A stretch of 14,282 nucleotides of DNA from JAQBDA01 sp041301185 (GCA_041301185.1 JBFYSV010000295.1:1-14282); one strand, 5' to 3'; numbered from the stretch's first letter, positions 1 to 7,728 are shown. The notes: a model not told the origin generated them from the sequence alone. Translations and numbers: made by a program.

Positions 1-2864
1 ACAAGCTGATGTGCAACCTGTTGCACATCTCCGCTACCTTCGATAAAGTCTTTAATCTCGGTCAAAAGATCGCGCGCCTTTTGCTCAACCTCAATCAAGA
101 CCGGCTGGGTGTCTTCAACCGGAAATTTTGGTGAACCAGCCCGGTGATCGATTAGCCACTGGAGCTGCCCGGCATTCATCAACTCGCGAAAGGGGGTGTG
201 CACCGACTGCAAAAAGATCTCTTTCAAAGCATCATCTATGCTGGGTACACCCCTGCCATTCAGATAGTTTGCCAGGTGGGCATACTGGTGCCATTCGTTG
301 TCAAGCACTTCCCGGAAATCCACAAAGACCATGCATTTATAGGCATCCAGCTCGACGAAAAGCCCTTGTTCGTGAAGCTCCAGGCTATTGCGAATATATT
401 CCTGCCCCCGGATTTGATCCCGGAAGATAGTGAAATGTTGGTTATCCTGGTGGAGTCCCAGCCCTTCACCCAGAGTGCGTTGGATCAGCACCCGGTCATC
501 CCCGCTACCGCTCTTAATCGGATATGCCGCCGACATACGAATCCAGCCATGAGTGGATGCATACTTGTTATGGTAGATAACCAGGGCACGTTCATCTCCA
601 CGCCGATTTGAATAAGCAAAAACATCCTCGTTGACAAAACCTTCGGGAGTGTAAAAATCGTACATCAGGAAATCTTGTACCTCTGCAAACAGGTAACGGC
701 GGCGCAGGAGCGGGAAAATCTCTCGCTCGTGGCGTTCAACCAGGTATTGATCTGGAACCTCGTCCCAGTAGGCGCGGCGGTATTCCATACCGTATTTTTC
801 GGTAAATCCCTCAATTTGCCCGTGACCGAACATGGGCAGGCCGGGCAGGGTTGCCAGCATTGTGCTGACTCCAAAATATTTATCCCCTTTACCAAACTGG
901 TCGACTGCCGTACGTTCATCGGGATTATTCATGAAGTTGACATAGCGCTTGAGAATCTCGGGATCAAATTCCAGGGTGTTCTTAATCACCAGGCGATACT
1001 CTTGATTCTTCTCATCGCGCAGCATATTCATGAATGCGCTGTTATAGACTCGGTGCATGCCCAGGGTACGAACGAAGTAACCCTCCATCAGCCAGAACGC
1101 CTCTGCCAGAAGCAGCGTATCTGGTAGTTCCTGTCCCACCCGGTCCACCAACTCCCGCCAGAATTCGACCGGCATGGCTTCATCAAATTGGCGTTTAGTC
1201 ATTCCGTGCTCAGCACGGGATGGAATATCGCCTCCGCTGCCCGGCTCTGGGTACCATAAGCGCTGGTAATGGCGCTTTGCCAGTGTCATGGCTGCATCAA
1301 AGCGGATGACAGAGAATTTGCGGGCAACGTGCAGGATGGTCTGGATCACCGCTTCTCGTACTTCAGGATTGAGATAATTTAATTGGGCCGTGTCATTCCA
1401 CGGCATGGAGGTGCCATCGTTGCCGTGATAAACAAACTTTTCGGAAGCCGTCCACGAATCCACCCGCTTGAAGACAACCGCTGCATCACTATTATCGTAA
1501 TAATGGTCTTCCAGATAAATGCCCACCCGGCTATCACCAGATAGATTCGGACCGTTGAAGGTATAGGAAGGGAACGGGGAGTAATCCATCGAGACAAACC
1601 AATCTGGGTGCTCAATGACCCAGGGGGAGTCGATCCCCATGTGGTTGGGAACCATATCTGAAGCGAGGCGTATCCCACGCTGCCAGGCGCGATCGCGCAG
1701 TACCAGGAAAGCCTGGTCGCCACCCAGGTCGTTGGCAATATCGTATGAGTAAAGCGAATAGGCTGAAGCGACCGCGTCAGGATTGCCGCGCAATTGCTTG
1801 ATGCGTTTTGATGCAGGGCTGCGCTCCCAGAGACCGATCAGCCATAATCCAGAGAAACCCCAGCGTGCCAGACTATCCAGCTCTTCATCTGGGATCAGAT
1901 CCAGGCGGTTGATCTCGCGCTGGTATTTCTTTGTAAGCTGATCCAACCAGACATACGCGTTTTTTGCCAGCAACACCAGGCTTGGCATCCAATCCCGGTC
2001 TGGAGTGAAGCGCTCCGGCTCCAGCTCAAGACCGGTGAACTCGTAAACCAGTGACGGACCGGGTCCTAAGAATATTGCCTTTTCTTCTTCTTTAATCAGA
2101 TCAAGGCTGGAAAGGAGCCGGTACAGGTACCCGCCTAGCACCGTACCCCAACGAGTTCGAATGTACTCCAGTTGACCGGAGAGGGAGTGGGGGACCGCTA
2201 TGGCTGGGCTGCGCAGCATGTCTACCAGGTTCTGATTTTCGGAGCCGAAGCGAGGTTGGGTCTCAAAGAAATCGTACAGGCTAGAGATAATTTGCCGGTA
2301 TGAAGTTTCTTTTGCCAGCCCATCGTCATCGAATAGCTCCTGGTAAGGGGACAGGGCAGGATTGCTGTTAGCCAACCATAGCATAAGCATTTCTTCTAAG
2401 ATGGCCTCCCGATGTTGAACACCCGCCGTTTCCCCGCTCAGGTATGCTTCTGGGGCTATTTCCTGGCGATATACTGCAACGGGAGGGAAATCGAAGGTGA
2501 ATTTTCTTAATGCACCATCCAACTGCTGTTCACCGATCGATTTTTTTAGCCAGCTAATTGCCTGGGTCATTACCTCGGGATTACGCTGCTGGCGGTACGT
2601 GGCGACCACGAAATGTAAAATTTCGTCGATCAAACCCATTGCATTGATCTGCCCTGCTTGCACAGCTTTTTCTGGAAAATTGACCAGATCTCGCTTCTGA
2701 TTAATCTTTTGGGCGAACTGCCGGGCGGCATGGAAATTCGCAAATATTACATTGCCATGCAAGGAAAACAATCCATCCTCGAATTGATAATAATCTCTCG
2801 CTGTTCTTGAAACATGGAATTCCATTTGGATGGATTTTGTTTTCCTGGGTGCAAGGTAGGTCAT
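1..2864 (-). CDS. GH13 alpha-amylase-family glycosidase, C-terminus cut by window edge
   Basis: Retaining glycoside hydrolase or transglycosidase expected to act on alpha-glucans (starch, glycogen or maltodextrin); no signal peptide is seen, so probably cytoplasmic. The frame is open from 2864 to the left edge, giving 954 codons without a stop. About 290 N-terminal residues of unassigned function precede the barrel, whose first strand is near W335. Conserved regions: I, DMVPNH (D403, N407, H408); II, IRFDAAM (R521, nucleophile D523); III, LLLAEAFW (acid/base E588); IV, FMNNPDE (D649). The usual His before the region IV Asp is Pro648. An in-frame TAG at 2880-2882 limits the start. ATG 2864 is the first available, but Met14 at 2825, beginning MEFHVS, is equally plausible. 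Upstream purines (AGAGAAAGAG) are a weak ribosome site. Exact specificity is not predictable. The GH13 assignment is firm; the start is moderate. Confidence 0.9.
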   Translation of the reverse strand, partial: MTYLAPRKTKSIQMEFHVSRTARDYYQFEDGLFSLHGNVIFANFHAARQFAQKINQKRDLVNFPEKAVQAGQINAMGLIDEILHFVVATYRQQRNPEVMTQAISWLKKSIGEQQLDGALRKFTFDFPPVAVYRQEIAPEAYLSGETAGVQHREAILEEMLMLWLANSNPALSPYQELFDDDGLAKETSYRQIISSLYDFFETQPRFGSENQNLVDMLRSPAIAVPHSLSGQLEYIRTRWGTVLGGYLYRLLSSLDLIKEEEKAIFLGPGPSLVYEFTGLELEPERFTPDRDWMPSLVLLAKNAYVWLDQLTKKYQREINRLDLIPDEELDSLARWGFSGLWLIGLWERSPASKRIKQLRGNPDAVASAYSLYSYDIANDLGGDQAFLVLRDRAWQRGIRLASDMVPNHMGIDSPWVIEHPDWFVSMDYSPFPSYTFNGPNLSGDSRVGIYLEDHYYDNSDAAVVFKRVDSWTASEKFVYHGNDGTSMPWNDTAQLNYLNPEVREAVIQTILHVARKFSVIRFDAAMTLAKRHYQRLWYPEPGSGGDIPSRAEHGMTKRQFDEAMPVEFWRELVDRVGQELPDTLLLAEAFWLMEGYFVRTLGMHRVYNSAFMNMLRDEKNQEYRLVIKNTLEFDPEILKRYVNFMNNPDERTAVDQFGKGDKYFGVSTMLATLPGLPMFGHGQIEGFTEKYGMEYRRAYWDEVPDQYLVERHEREIFPLLRRRYLFAEVQDFLMYDFYTPEGFVNEDVFAYSNRRGDERALVIYHNKYASTHGWIRMSAAYPIKSGSGDDRVLIQRTLGEGLGLHQDNQHFTIFRDQIRGQEYIRNSLELHEQGLFVELDAYKCMVFVDFREVLDNEWHQYAHLANYLNGRGVPSIDDALKEIFLQSVHTPFRELMNAGQLQWLIDHRAGSPKFPVEDTQPVLIEVEQKARDLLTEIKDFIEGSGDVQQVAHQL

Positions 2865-3015
2865 GAGCAGACTCTTTCTCTAAGGTTTGTGGAGTTTCCG
2901 GGTTAGAGGCGGTTTGAGGCAGCATTGTTATTCTATCATCTCATCGCATAGAATCGGTGGGATATCTCCAAAGAGCCAGTGAAGATTAGTGAATCCTTTC
3001 ATGGACTTGATACGA

Positions 3016-3044
3016 TTGACCCGAAGCGGCTGGAATGCTACACT
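3016..3044 (+). promoter_or_regulatory. Sigma-70-type promoter for the sulfurtransferase gene
   Basis: TTGACC (3016-3021), a 17-bp spacer, then TACACT (3039-3044) preceded by TG at 3036-3037, an extended -10. The start point would fall near 3051, leaving a leader of about 29 nt before ATG 3080. This placement also argues against the in-frame ATG at 3035, which would lie inside the promoter. Assigned from consensus and spacing only. Confidence 0.5.
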
Positions 3045-3079
3045 TATCACCGTCGAATAAATGCGAGAGGAAACCTGTA

Positions 3080-3931
3080 ATGGAGTATAAAACACTGATC
3101 AGCGTCCCGGAGCTGTCCGCCCATTTCGATGATCCGAACTGGGCAATCATCGACTGTCGCTTTACCCTGGGTAATGGGGAGCGCGGCTACCAGGACTACC
3201 TGCGTGGACATATACCGGGGGCGATCTATGCTCACCTGGATAATGATCTATGTTGTCCCATAATTCCGGGCGTAACCGGGCGCCACCCTTTACCGTCTGT
3301 TGAGCAAATGGTTGATAAATTTTCAGCATGGGGAATAGACGCCCGTGTGCAGGTTGTGGCATATGACGATTGGCCTGGGGTAGGCCTGCCGGTTGCAGCA
3401 CGGCTGTGGTGGATGCTGCGTTATTCAGGTCATATGAAGGTAGCCGTACTGGATGGCGGGTGGGTGAATTGGCTCTCTGAGAGTTTCCCTGTGCAAACTA
3501 TGGTGGGAAAACGTCCTGGGCGATTGTTCGACCCACATATCCAGCCGGGATTACTTGCCGGCAGTGATGAGGTGGAAAAAATCCGCCTGGCCCAGGGATT
3601 CTGTGTGGCAGATGCGCGAAGCGCTGACCGGTATCGTGGTGAGAATGAAACCATTGACCCCGTCGCTGGGCATATCCCTGGGGCTGTATCACTGCCATTT
3701 GCGAATAATCTTAGCTCACAGGGAACTTTCCATAGCCAGGCTGATTTGCGAGAGATTTATGAAACCGCGTTGGGCACGCTCCCCGCAGAGCGGGTTGTGT
3801 TCTACTGCGGCTCTGGGGTTACTGCTGCAGTGAATGTGCTGGGGATAGCGCATGCCGGACTGGGAACTGCCCGGTTATATGCCGGCTCATGGAGCGAGTG
3901 GATCACCGATCCATCTCGACCGGTCGAATAG
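3080..3931 (+). CDS. sseA: 3-mercaptopyruvate sulfurtransferase (tandem rhodanese)
   Basis: Transfers sulfur from 3-mercaptopyruvate (or thiosulfate) to an acceptor through a cysteine persulfide; a soluble cytoplasmic enzyme of sulfane-sulfur and cysteine metabolism. It has 283 residues, typical of two-domain members. An inactive N-terminal rhodanese domain (about 5-125, with the DCRF and RGHIPGA elements) is followed by a catalytic one (about 155-278, with VADARSADRYRG and AGHIPGA). The active loop is CGSGVTA with catalytic C243. That form is typical of mercaptopyruvate sulfurtransferases, whereas thiosulfate sulfurtransferases usually carry CRKGVTA. The start is ATG 3080, with GAGAGG 9 bp upstream; an earlier in-frame ATG at 3035 overlaps the promoter. 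The gene is monocistronic, divergent from the glycosidase and convergent with the zinc-ribbon gene 8 bp away. Family certain; preferred donor inferred from the loop. Confidence 0.9.
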   Translation: MEYKTLISVPELSAHFDDPNWAIIDCRFTLGNGERGYQDYLRGHIPGAIYAHLDNDLCCPIIPGVTGRHPLPSVEQMVDKFSAWGIDARVQVVAYDDWPGVGLPVAARLWWMLRYSGHMKVAVLDGGWVNWLSESFPVQTMVGKRPGRLFDPHIQPGLLAGSDEVEKIRLAQGFCVADARSADRYRGENETIDPVAGHIPGAVSLPFANNLSSQGTFHSQADLREIYETALGTLPAERVVFYCGSGVTAAVNVLGIAHAGLGTARLYAGSWSEWITDPSRPVE

Positions 3932-3939
3932 ACAGAAGT

Positions 3940-4710
3940 CTACAAATCCTGATAGCGAGAGTCTTCGAGGTCGCGCTCCAGCCTTTCGGCTTCGCGAGGA
4001 GCTAAAGTTTCACCTTCGTCGATATTTTCCAGCTCTGCCAGCTCTGCCTGACGCAAGGCGGCTGGAGGAAAGCGCTGAACCAGGCTCCACTTCCCGCAAT
4101 GTGGGCAGCGGTCTAATTTCCCAACCACCATGTTCAAGCCCCATACATGAACCCCAAAAGGCCTACCGCATTTTGGACAGATTGTTCCCCCCAGTAAGCC
4201 GTAACTTCGGGTAGCACCAAGCGGCACCTGGCTCTTCTTGCCGGTTAAGATCGGAATGACGAAGGAAATCAGCATGGATAGTACCACGACGCCAAGAATA
4301 GGCAGGATAATTTTACCGGCGGTCTGCCAGCCCTCCTGGGCAGAGACAAACTCCCGCTTTTGCTCATTCGAGCGGAGCTCGCGACCGTCCGTGGTATATC
4401 CGATGGCGCTGAGGGTATTAACCCCGTTTGGGTAGCTATCCGTTTGGAACCGTAATTCAAAAGGCGCCTGGCTTACTTCGCCCATCACCTCATTGTTAAT
4501 AAGAAATATCACCCGGGCAAGGTTTTCCGGGCCGGATACCTTTAGGGTGAAGGTGCCCTGGATTTCTCCGGTACCCGATGAATAACCAAAGGTGCGAGCG
4601 AGTCCAAGCCTAAACGTTTCTTCGTCCTGGGCGTGAACAGGAAGGGCGACAACGAAAGCCAGCAGGAGAGCAAAGACAATGAAAGGAACCTGCTTGAATA
4701 TGGTATGCAT
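3940..4710 (-). CDS. Membrane protein: signal peptide, extracytoplasmic beta domain, one helix, cytoplasmic zinc ribbon
   Basis: Function unknown; 256 residues. Residues 1-27 form a signal peptide (short basic start, hydrophobic core, likely cleavage after VHA). Residues about 45-122 look like an Ig-like beta sandwich (alternating hydrophobics, a VSGPENLARVIFLIN stretch, PNGVNTLSA). One transmembrane helix lies at about 132-155, followed by GKK, which places the C-terminus in the cytoplasm. There, C178-x2-C181 and C202-x2-C205 (CPKCG and CPHCG, 20 residues apart) form a probable zinc ribbon. An acidic, charged, probably coiled tail occupies 215-256. It is the last gene of the operon, 21 bp after the permease, with a strong GGAGGAG ribosome site 7 bp before the ATG, so translational coupling is likely. 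It may be an accessory or sensor of the ABC exporter; that is inference. No named family recognised. Confidence 0.85.
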   Translation of the reverse strand: MHTIFKQVPFIVFALLLAFVVALPVHAQDEETFRLGLARTFGYSSGTGEIQGTFTLKVSGPENLARVIFLINNEVMGEVSQAPFELRFQTDSYPNGVNTLSAIGYTTDGRELRSNEQKREFVSAQEGWQTAGKIILPILGVVVLSMLISFVIPILTGKKSQVPLGATRSYGLLGGTICPKCGRPFGVHVWGLNMVVGKLDRCPHCGKWSLVQRFPPAALRQAELAELENIDEGETLAPREAERLERDLEDSRYQDL

Positions 4711-4717
4711 AGCGAGT

Positions 4718-4730
4718 CTCCTCCAGGAGG
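4718..4730 (-). promoter_or_regulatory. Strong ribosome binding site inside an 11-bp palindrome
   Basis: On the minus strand GGAGGAG (4724-4718) lies 7 bp before the ATG of the zinc-ribbon gene. It forms one arm of the perfect palindrome CCTCC-A-GGAGG (4720-4730) that fills most of the gap after the permease stop. It is the best Shine-Dalgarno match in the operon and fixes the start at 4710. Confidence 0.65.
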
Positions 4731-4731
4731 T

Positions 4732-5520
4732 TTATTTCCAACGGGTTAGGATCATCTCTCGCTGGAATAATCGCACGGCAATGTATAACATGCCGATGTC
4801 GACAATAAACACGATCAGCGAGAATAGTAGGATGAGGCTGCGGTTTATAAAGAATAGGCCGGCAATCTGTCCAAAGAACACTGCCAGAACCGGGAGAATA
4901 ACGACCGCCGAGACCTGTTCTGCTACGCGGGGATCATTGACTCGAGAAGACACGATAATGCTGAAATTAACTGACAGGATTGCCAGCAGAGGGCCGAGCA
5001 CCAGGACGGCAATCCACCACATCGGATCGAGTAACGCAGACAGCACGTCCGGTGATTCAATGATCAACCAGGAGCCAATAATATAGATTACGAACCCAAG
5101 CCAGGTGGCGATTACAGCAGGGATAACCGCGGCCAGGTTTTTCCCGGTAAGCAGCTCGATAGTGGTAATTGGTGTTGCCAGCAAGGGCTCCAGGCTGCGG
5201 TTAGTTTTTTCACCAACGATCGAGTAAGCAGCAATATTGACCGGGATCATCAGCGGGATGATCATAAACAACAGCATAAATTGGCTGGTGATATAGACCT
5301 GAAAACACTCACCCCCGCTTAGCCCTTCCGGGCATATCTGGAAGAATTGTTGCGGCAGGTCACTGGTTAGTTCTTCGCTGCTTGCCCCACGGGTGAAATA
5401 GAGCATAACCAGCGGTATGGCTGTGAACAATAACGGCATAAATATCACTGTGGATATCACCAACCGATTCTTGAAAACCTCAGCCCATTCTTTTTGGATA
5501 ATAGTTGATATTTTCTTCAT
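4732..5520 (-). CDS. ABC-2 type transporter permease (NatB-like)
   Basis: Membrane subunit of an ABC exporter whose ATPase is encoded just upstream; substrate unknown. It has 262 residues. A cytoplasmic amphipathic start (IIQKEWAEVFKNRLV) leads into a first helix at about 21-44. An extracytoplasmic loop of about 35 residues follows, containing two Cys (CPEGLSGGEC) that could form a disulfide. Five further hydrophobic segments lie at roughly 78-104, 132-154, 166-190, 200-221 and 227-250. The cytoplasmic GEKTNRSLEPLLATPIT stretch followed by ELLTGK is the hallmark of ABC-2 permeases of the NatB/YhaP kind, where it contacts the ATPase. A GGAAAA ribosome site precedes ATG 5520, 61 bp after the ATPase stop. 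One permease gene suggests a homodimer. Family assignment strong. Confidence 0.87.
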   Translation of the reverse strand: MKKISTIIQKEWAEVFKNRLVISTVIFMPLLFTAIPLVMLYFTRGASSEELTSDLPQQFFQICPEGLSGGECFQVYITSQFMLLFMIIPLMIPVNIAAYSIVGEKTNRSLEPLLATPITTIELLTGKNLAAVIPAVIATWLGFVIYIIGSWLIIESPDVLSALLDPMWWIAVLVLGPLLAILSVNFSIIVSSRVNDPRVAEQVSAVVILPVLAVFFGQIAGLFFINRSLILLFSLIVFIVDIGMLYIAVRLFQREMILTRWK

Positions 5521-5581
5521 GCGGTTTTTCCGGGCGAATATTATATGAGCCTGATAAATCTACGCGTTCAGGAAAGCAGCC

Positions 5582-6505
5582 TCAGGCATTTTTAACCAGC
5601 TGTAAATAAACATCCTCCAGCGAGTGGCGTAACTCGCCTATGTATTGTATCTCCGCACCGGATGCCACAAGCTGGCGGACGATCTCGGGGTTATGGATTT
5701 CGGGGTCGTCGAGTGTCACGAGCAGCTTATTGTCGATCACCCGGGCTTCCTTGATAAATGGCATAGCCTGGATGTCAGATGCCATCTGTGGGTCAGCTCG
5801 AACCAGGTGGATAACCACCTTGCGCCCAAACACGCTGGAGCGCAGGTTGGTTGGTGTATCCACGACCAACAAGCGGGTTTTGAATACCCCAACCCGATCG
5901 CAAAGCCGGTCCGCTTCATCGAGATTGTGGGTGCACAAGAAAATCGTCCGCCCTTCTTCTCGCAGCTCGGCGATAAAGTCTCGCACCAGGCGAGATGCCT
6001 CAGGATCTAAGGCTGAGGTGGGTTCATCCAGAAAAAGCAACGGGGGTTCGTGCAGTAATGCCCGGGCGATGGCCAATTTCTGTTTCATTCCTTTGGAAAA
6101 GGTGCCTGCCTCATCGTGGCGGCGATCCCACAGACCCAACAACCTCAGGTATTTCTCGACCTGCCCGGCGACATCCTTGACTTCGTATAGATTTGCATAG
6201 ATCCGGAGGTTGAACTCGGCGCTCAGGTTATCGTACAAACCGGGTATCTCGGTCAATATTCCGGTTGTCCGCCGGATTTGTTGATCTTCCTTGCCCAGGG
6301 TAAATCCATTGACAATGGCGGTTCCGGATGTCGGAGCGATCAGGCTGCACAACATGCGCACAGTCGTTGTTTTCCCGGCCCCGTTTGGGCCTAGAAAGCC
6401 GAACACCTCACCTTCACGAACATCAAAACTCAGATCATCCACTGCCAGCGCGCCGTCATCAGTCCCGGAAGAAAATATTTTAGTTAGCCGCGATGTTATT
6501 ATCAT
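5582..6505 (-). CDS. ABC transporter ATP-binding protein (CcmA/NatA-like)
   Basis: Cytoplasmic ATPase that powers the neighbouring ABC-2 permease. It has 307 residues. Walker A is GPNGAGKT (39-46). The Q-loop region is ILTEIPGLYDNLSA, where Glu86 stands at the usual Gln position, a variant common in this subgroup as I recall. The signature is FSKGMKQK (136-143) rather than LSGGQ. Walker B is LLFLDEP (156-162), the D-loop is SALDP, and the H-loop His is H193 in CTHNLDEA. A C-terminal extension of about 80 residues (from about 225) is usual for exporters with separate permeases. The start ATG 6505 follows the protease stop by 36 bp; the ribosome site is weak (GAGAGAAAG). The second gene of the operon. 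Confidence 0.92.
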   Translation of the reverse strand: MIITSRLTKIFSSGTDDGALAVDDLSFDVREGEVFGFLGPNGAGKTTTVRMLCSLIAPTSGTAIVNGFTLGKEDQQIRRTTGILTEIPGLYDNLSAEFNLRIYANLYEVKDVAGQVEKYLRLLGLWDRRHDEAGTFSKGMKQKLAIARALLHEPPLLFLDEPTSALDPEASRLVRDFIAELREEGRTIFLCTHNLDEADRLCDRVGVFKTRLLVVDTPTNLRSSVFGRKVVIHLVRADPQMASDIQAMPFIKEARVIDNKLLVTLDDPEIHNPEIVRQLVASGAEIQYIGELRHSLEDVYLQLVKNA

Positions 6506-6541
6506 TTTGTTAGATCTTTCTCTCGTTTGATCTTGATCGGG

Positions 6542-7414
6542 TTACTGGTAGCGGGTCTCGTCAAGCCGGTAGGAGTCAACGGTCTCGGAATTTCCATTGG
6601 CTGGATCGGGTAGGGCTGGCTGAACCGGAGGGGTCTCCTCAACCGCCGGCACGGGATCAGGCGAGCGGAGAATGAAGATGATCCCCAAACTGATTAGTGC
6701 CAGCACCCCAATAACTGCTTCAACCGTATAAATGCTTTGTGTGCTGACCAGGTAGACGGACAATGCATCCACCAGGGCATGCCAGCCAATCGCAATGATT
6801 AGCCACACCAAGTTCCGCCTAAGAAAGACCTGCAAGACAATCACAGACAACGATATCTGTATCGTCAGGGCAAACACCCTCTCCAAAGCCCCTAATAAGG
6901 AGTCATACCAGGGGATAGACCAATAGATTGCCACCTGTTCCTCAAAAATGGGTAACTGGCCAGCTGGAATATAGGCAGATAAATCCATTCCCTGGGCTAC
7001 CCACATAATTATGTAGTTGATGAGTACCAGAACGCCCAGGAGTATTGCTTCTATGCCGCCGTGACCATTACCCATCATCAAGGCTTTCGACCAGGAGCGA
7101 GCATCCTTCGCCCACCAACGGAAAGCGCCGTAACGGAATGATTCTTCCCAGAGTCCTGCGCTCAAGCCGAGCAAAACCGAGTTGAATAGCAACTGATACT
7201 CAGGAGGCGGAGCTGGTAGAAATCCACGATTGAATAACAATGTCAATACAGCATTAAAGGGAATATGACCGATCTGAGACAGGACAAACGTGCCTGCACC
7301 GATCCACCATAATCGCCAGCCCAGCCGGTACCTGCGTGATAGGTAGATACCCAACACAATGGGTAAGGCGATCATCAGTACACCATTCAGCAAAAGGGTG
7401 AGGTAGAGGATCAT
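6542..7414 (-). CDS. YhfC-family intramembrane metalloprotease-like protein
   Basis: Probable membrane-embedded protease; 290 residues and about eight hydrophobic segments. Motifs resemble those of the YhfC group, related in style to CPBP/Abi proteases: E90-E91-x-x-R94-Y95 (WEESFRY), H118-GG-x-E122 (GNGHGGIEAI), E178-R179 before a helix, and H212-x3-D216 (WHALVDAL). These Glu and His side chains would bind the metal and activate water. The N-terminal helix MILYLTLLLNGVLMIALPIV is probably a first membrane segment. A polar Pro-rich cytoplasmic tail occupies about 251-290. First gene of the operon, with AGGAAAG 9 bp before ATG 7414. In related proteins Q186 may be a His; I could not check this. 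Its substrate is unknown; cleavage of an exported peptide or a regulator is a guess from context. Confidence 0.78.
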   Translation of the reverse strand: MILYLTLLLNGVLMIALPIVLGIYLSRRYRLGWRLWWIGAGTFVLSQIGHIPFNAVLTLLFNRGFLPAPPPEYQLLFNSVLLGLSAGLWEESFRYGAFRWWAKDARSWSKALMMGNGHGGIEAILLGVLVLINYIIMWVAQGMDLSAYIPAGQLPIFEEQVAIYWSIPWYDSLLGALERVFALTIQISLSVIVLQVFLRRNLVWLIIAIGWHALVDALSVYLVSTQSIYTVEAVIGVLALISLGIIFILRSPDPVPAVEETPPVQPALPDPANGNSETVDSYRLDETRYQ

Positions 7415-7462
7415 TTTTAGGCTTTCCTAGCAATGAGATTAGAGATTATTCATTTCACCGAT

Positions 7463-7484
7463 CTACTGTCGAAAAAGACAGTAG
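7463..7484. repeat. Perfect 8-bp inverted repeat in the operon leader
   Basis: CTACTGTC (7463-7470), a 6-nt spacer, then GACAGTAG (7477-7484), with no mismatch. It begins about 6 nt downstream of the predicted start point of the minus-strand operon and ends 49 bp before its first ATG. It could be a dimeric repressor operator or a leader hairpin. The minus-strand side lacks a T-run directly after the stem, so a terminator is less likely. Confidence 0.65.
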
Positions 7485-7490
7485 AATTTC

Positions 7491-7503
7491 GTATAGAGTA
7501 TAC
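7491..7503. repeat. GTATA-GAG-TATAC palindrome over the operon -10 box
   Basis: A perfect 5-bp inverted repeat with a 3-bp centre that overlaps the minus-strand -10 hexamer (7497-7502). Part of the symmetry follows from the TATAC-like -10 itself, so an operator role is possible but unproven. Confidence 0.45.
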
Positions 7504-7505
7504 CA
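7497..7505 (-). promoter_or_regulatory. Extended -10 promoter for the protease-ABC operon
   Basis: Reading the minus strand, TGG then TATACT gives an extended -10 (TG at 7505-7504, hexamer 7502-7497). No good -35 lies 16-18 bp upstream, which is acceptable for extended -10 promoters. Predicted start near 7490, about 76 nt before ATG 7414. Confidence 0.5.
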
Positions 7506-7728
7506 AATATCCTTATTGTAGGGTTTCCGTAGGTGTTTCGTCATGCACGCCGGGGAAAATTCTGGCACAATAAATAGACGTATTTGGACGATTGGATCTA
7601 ATTCAGGTGAATTTGCCCCCAGGGTTGGTAATCGCCTGGCGGACGGGCCAATAGAGAAATTGTTGGCATAACCGGACCTGTACACTTTCTCCCCTATTTA
7701 GTGGTTGCATTTAGAAAGATGGTGGTTT

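Larger units (their letters stand above)
7415..7728. promoter_or_regulatory. Divergent regulatory region between the ABC/protease operon and the sigma-like gene
   Basis: These 314 bp hold the operon promoter (7497-7505, minus) and two perfect inverted repeats (7463-7484 and 7491-7503), listed separately. On the plus side I found no convincing -35/-10 pair for the sigma-like gene. TACACT at 7681-7686 is a possible -10 with only a poor TTGTTG 15 bp upstream. No convincing small gene or structured RNA was seen in the rest. Confidence 0.55.

Noticed and set aside
128..1127. Several plus-strand open frames (such as 198-611 and 675-1127)
   Set aside because: They lie antisense inside the GH13 gene, whose minus-strand frame shows all catalytic motifs. 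Their translations show no family features and no ribosome sites.
2701..2925. Minus-strand 74-codon frame overlapping the glycosidase start
   Set aside because: It lies in another frame over the glycosidase N-terminus. The translation looks random, and the glycosidase frame carries a recognised N-terminal block here.
3852..4214. Plus-strand 120-codon frame after the sulfurtransferase
   Set aside because: Overlaps the sulfurtransferase end and is antisense to the zinc-ribbon gene; no motifs.
5640..6200. Plus-strand 186-codon frame
   Set aside because: Exact antisense of the ABC ATPase core; the Ser/Arg-rich composition is typical of a shadow frame.
7563..7575. TGGCAC resembling the -24 element of a sigma-54 promoter
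   Set aside because: The -12 TTGC element is missing at the required spacing.
7455..7685. Minus-strand 76-codon frame in the divergent region
   Set aside because: It spans the operon promoter and both inverted repeats, has no ribosome site, and its translation shows no regular structure.
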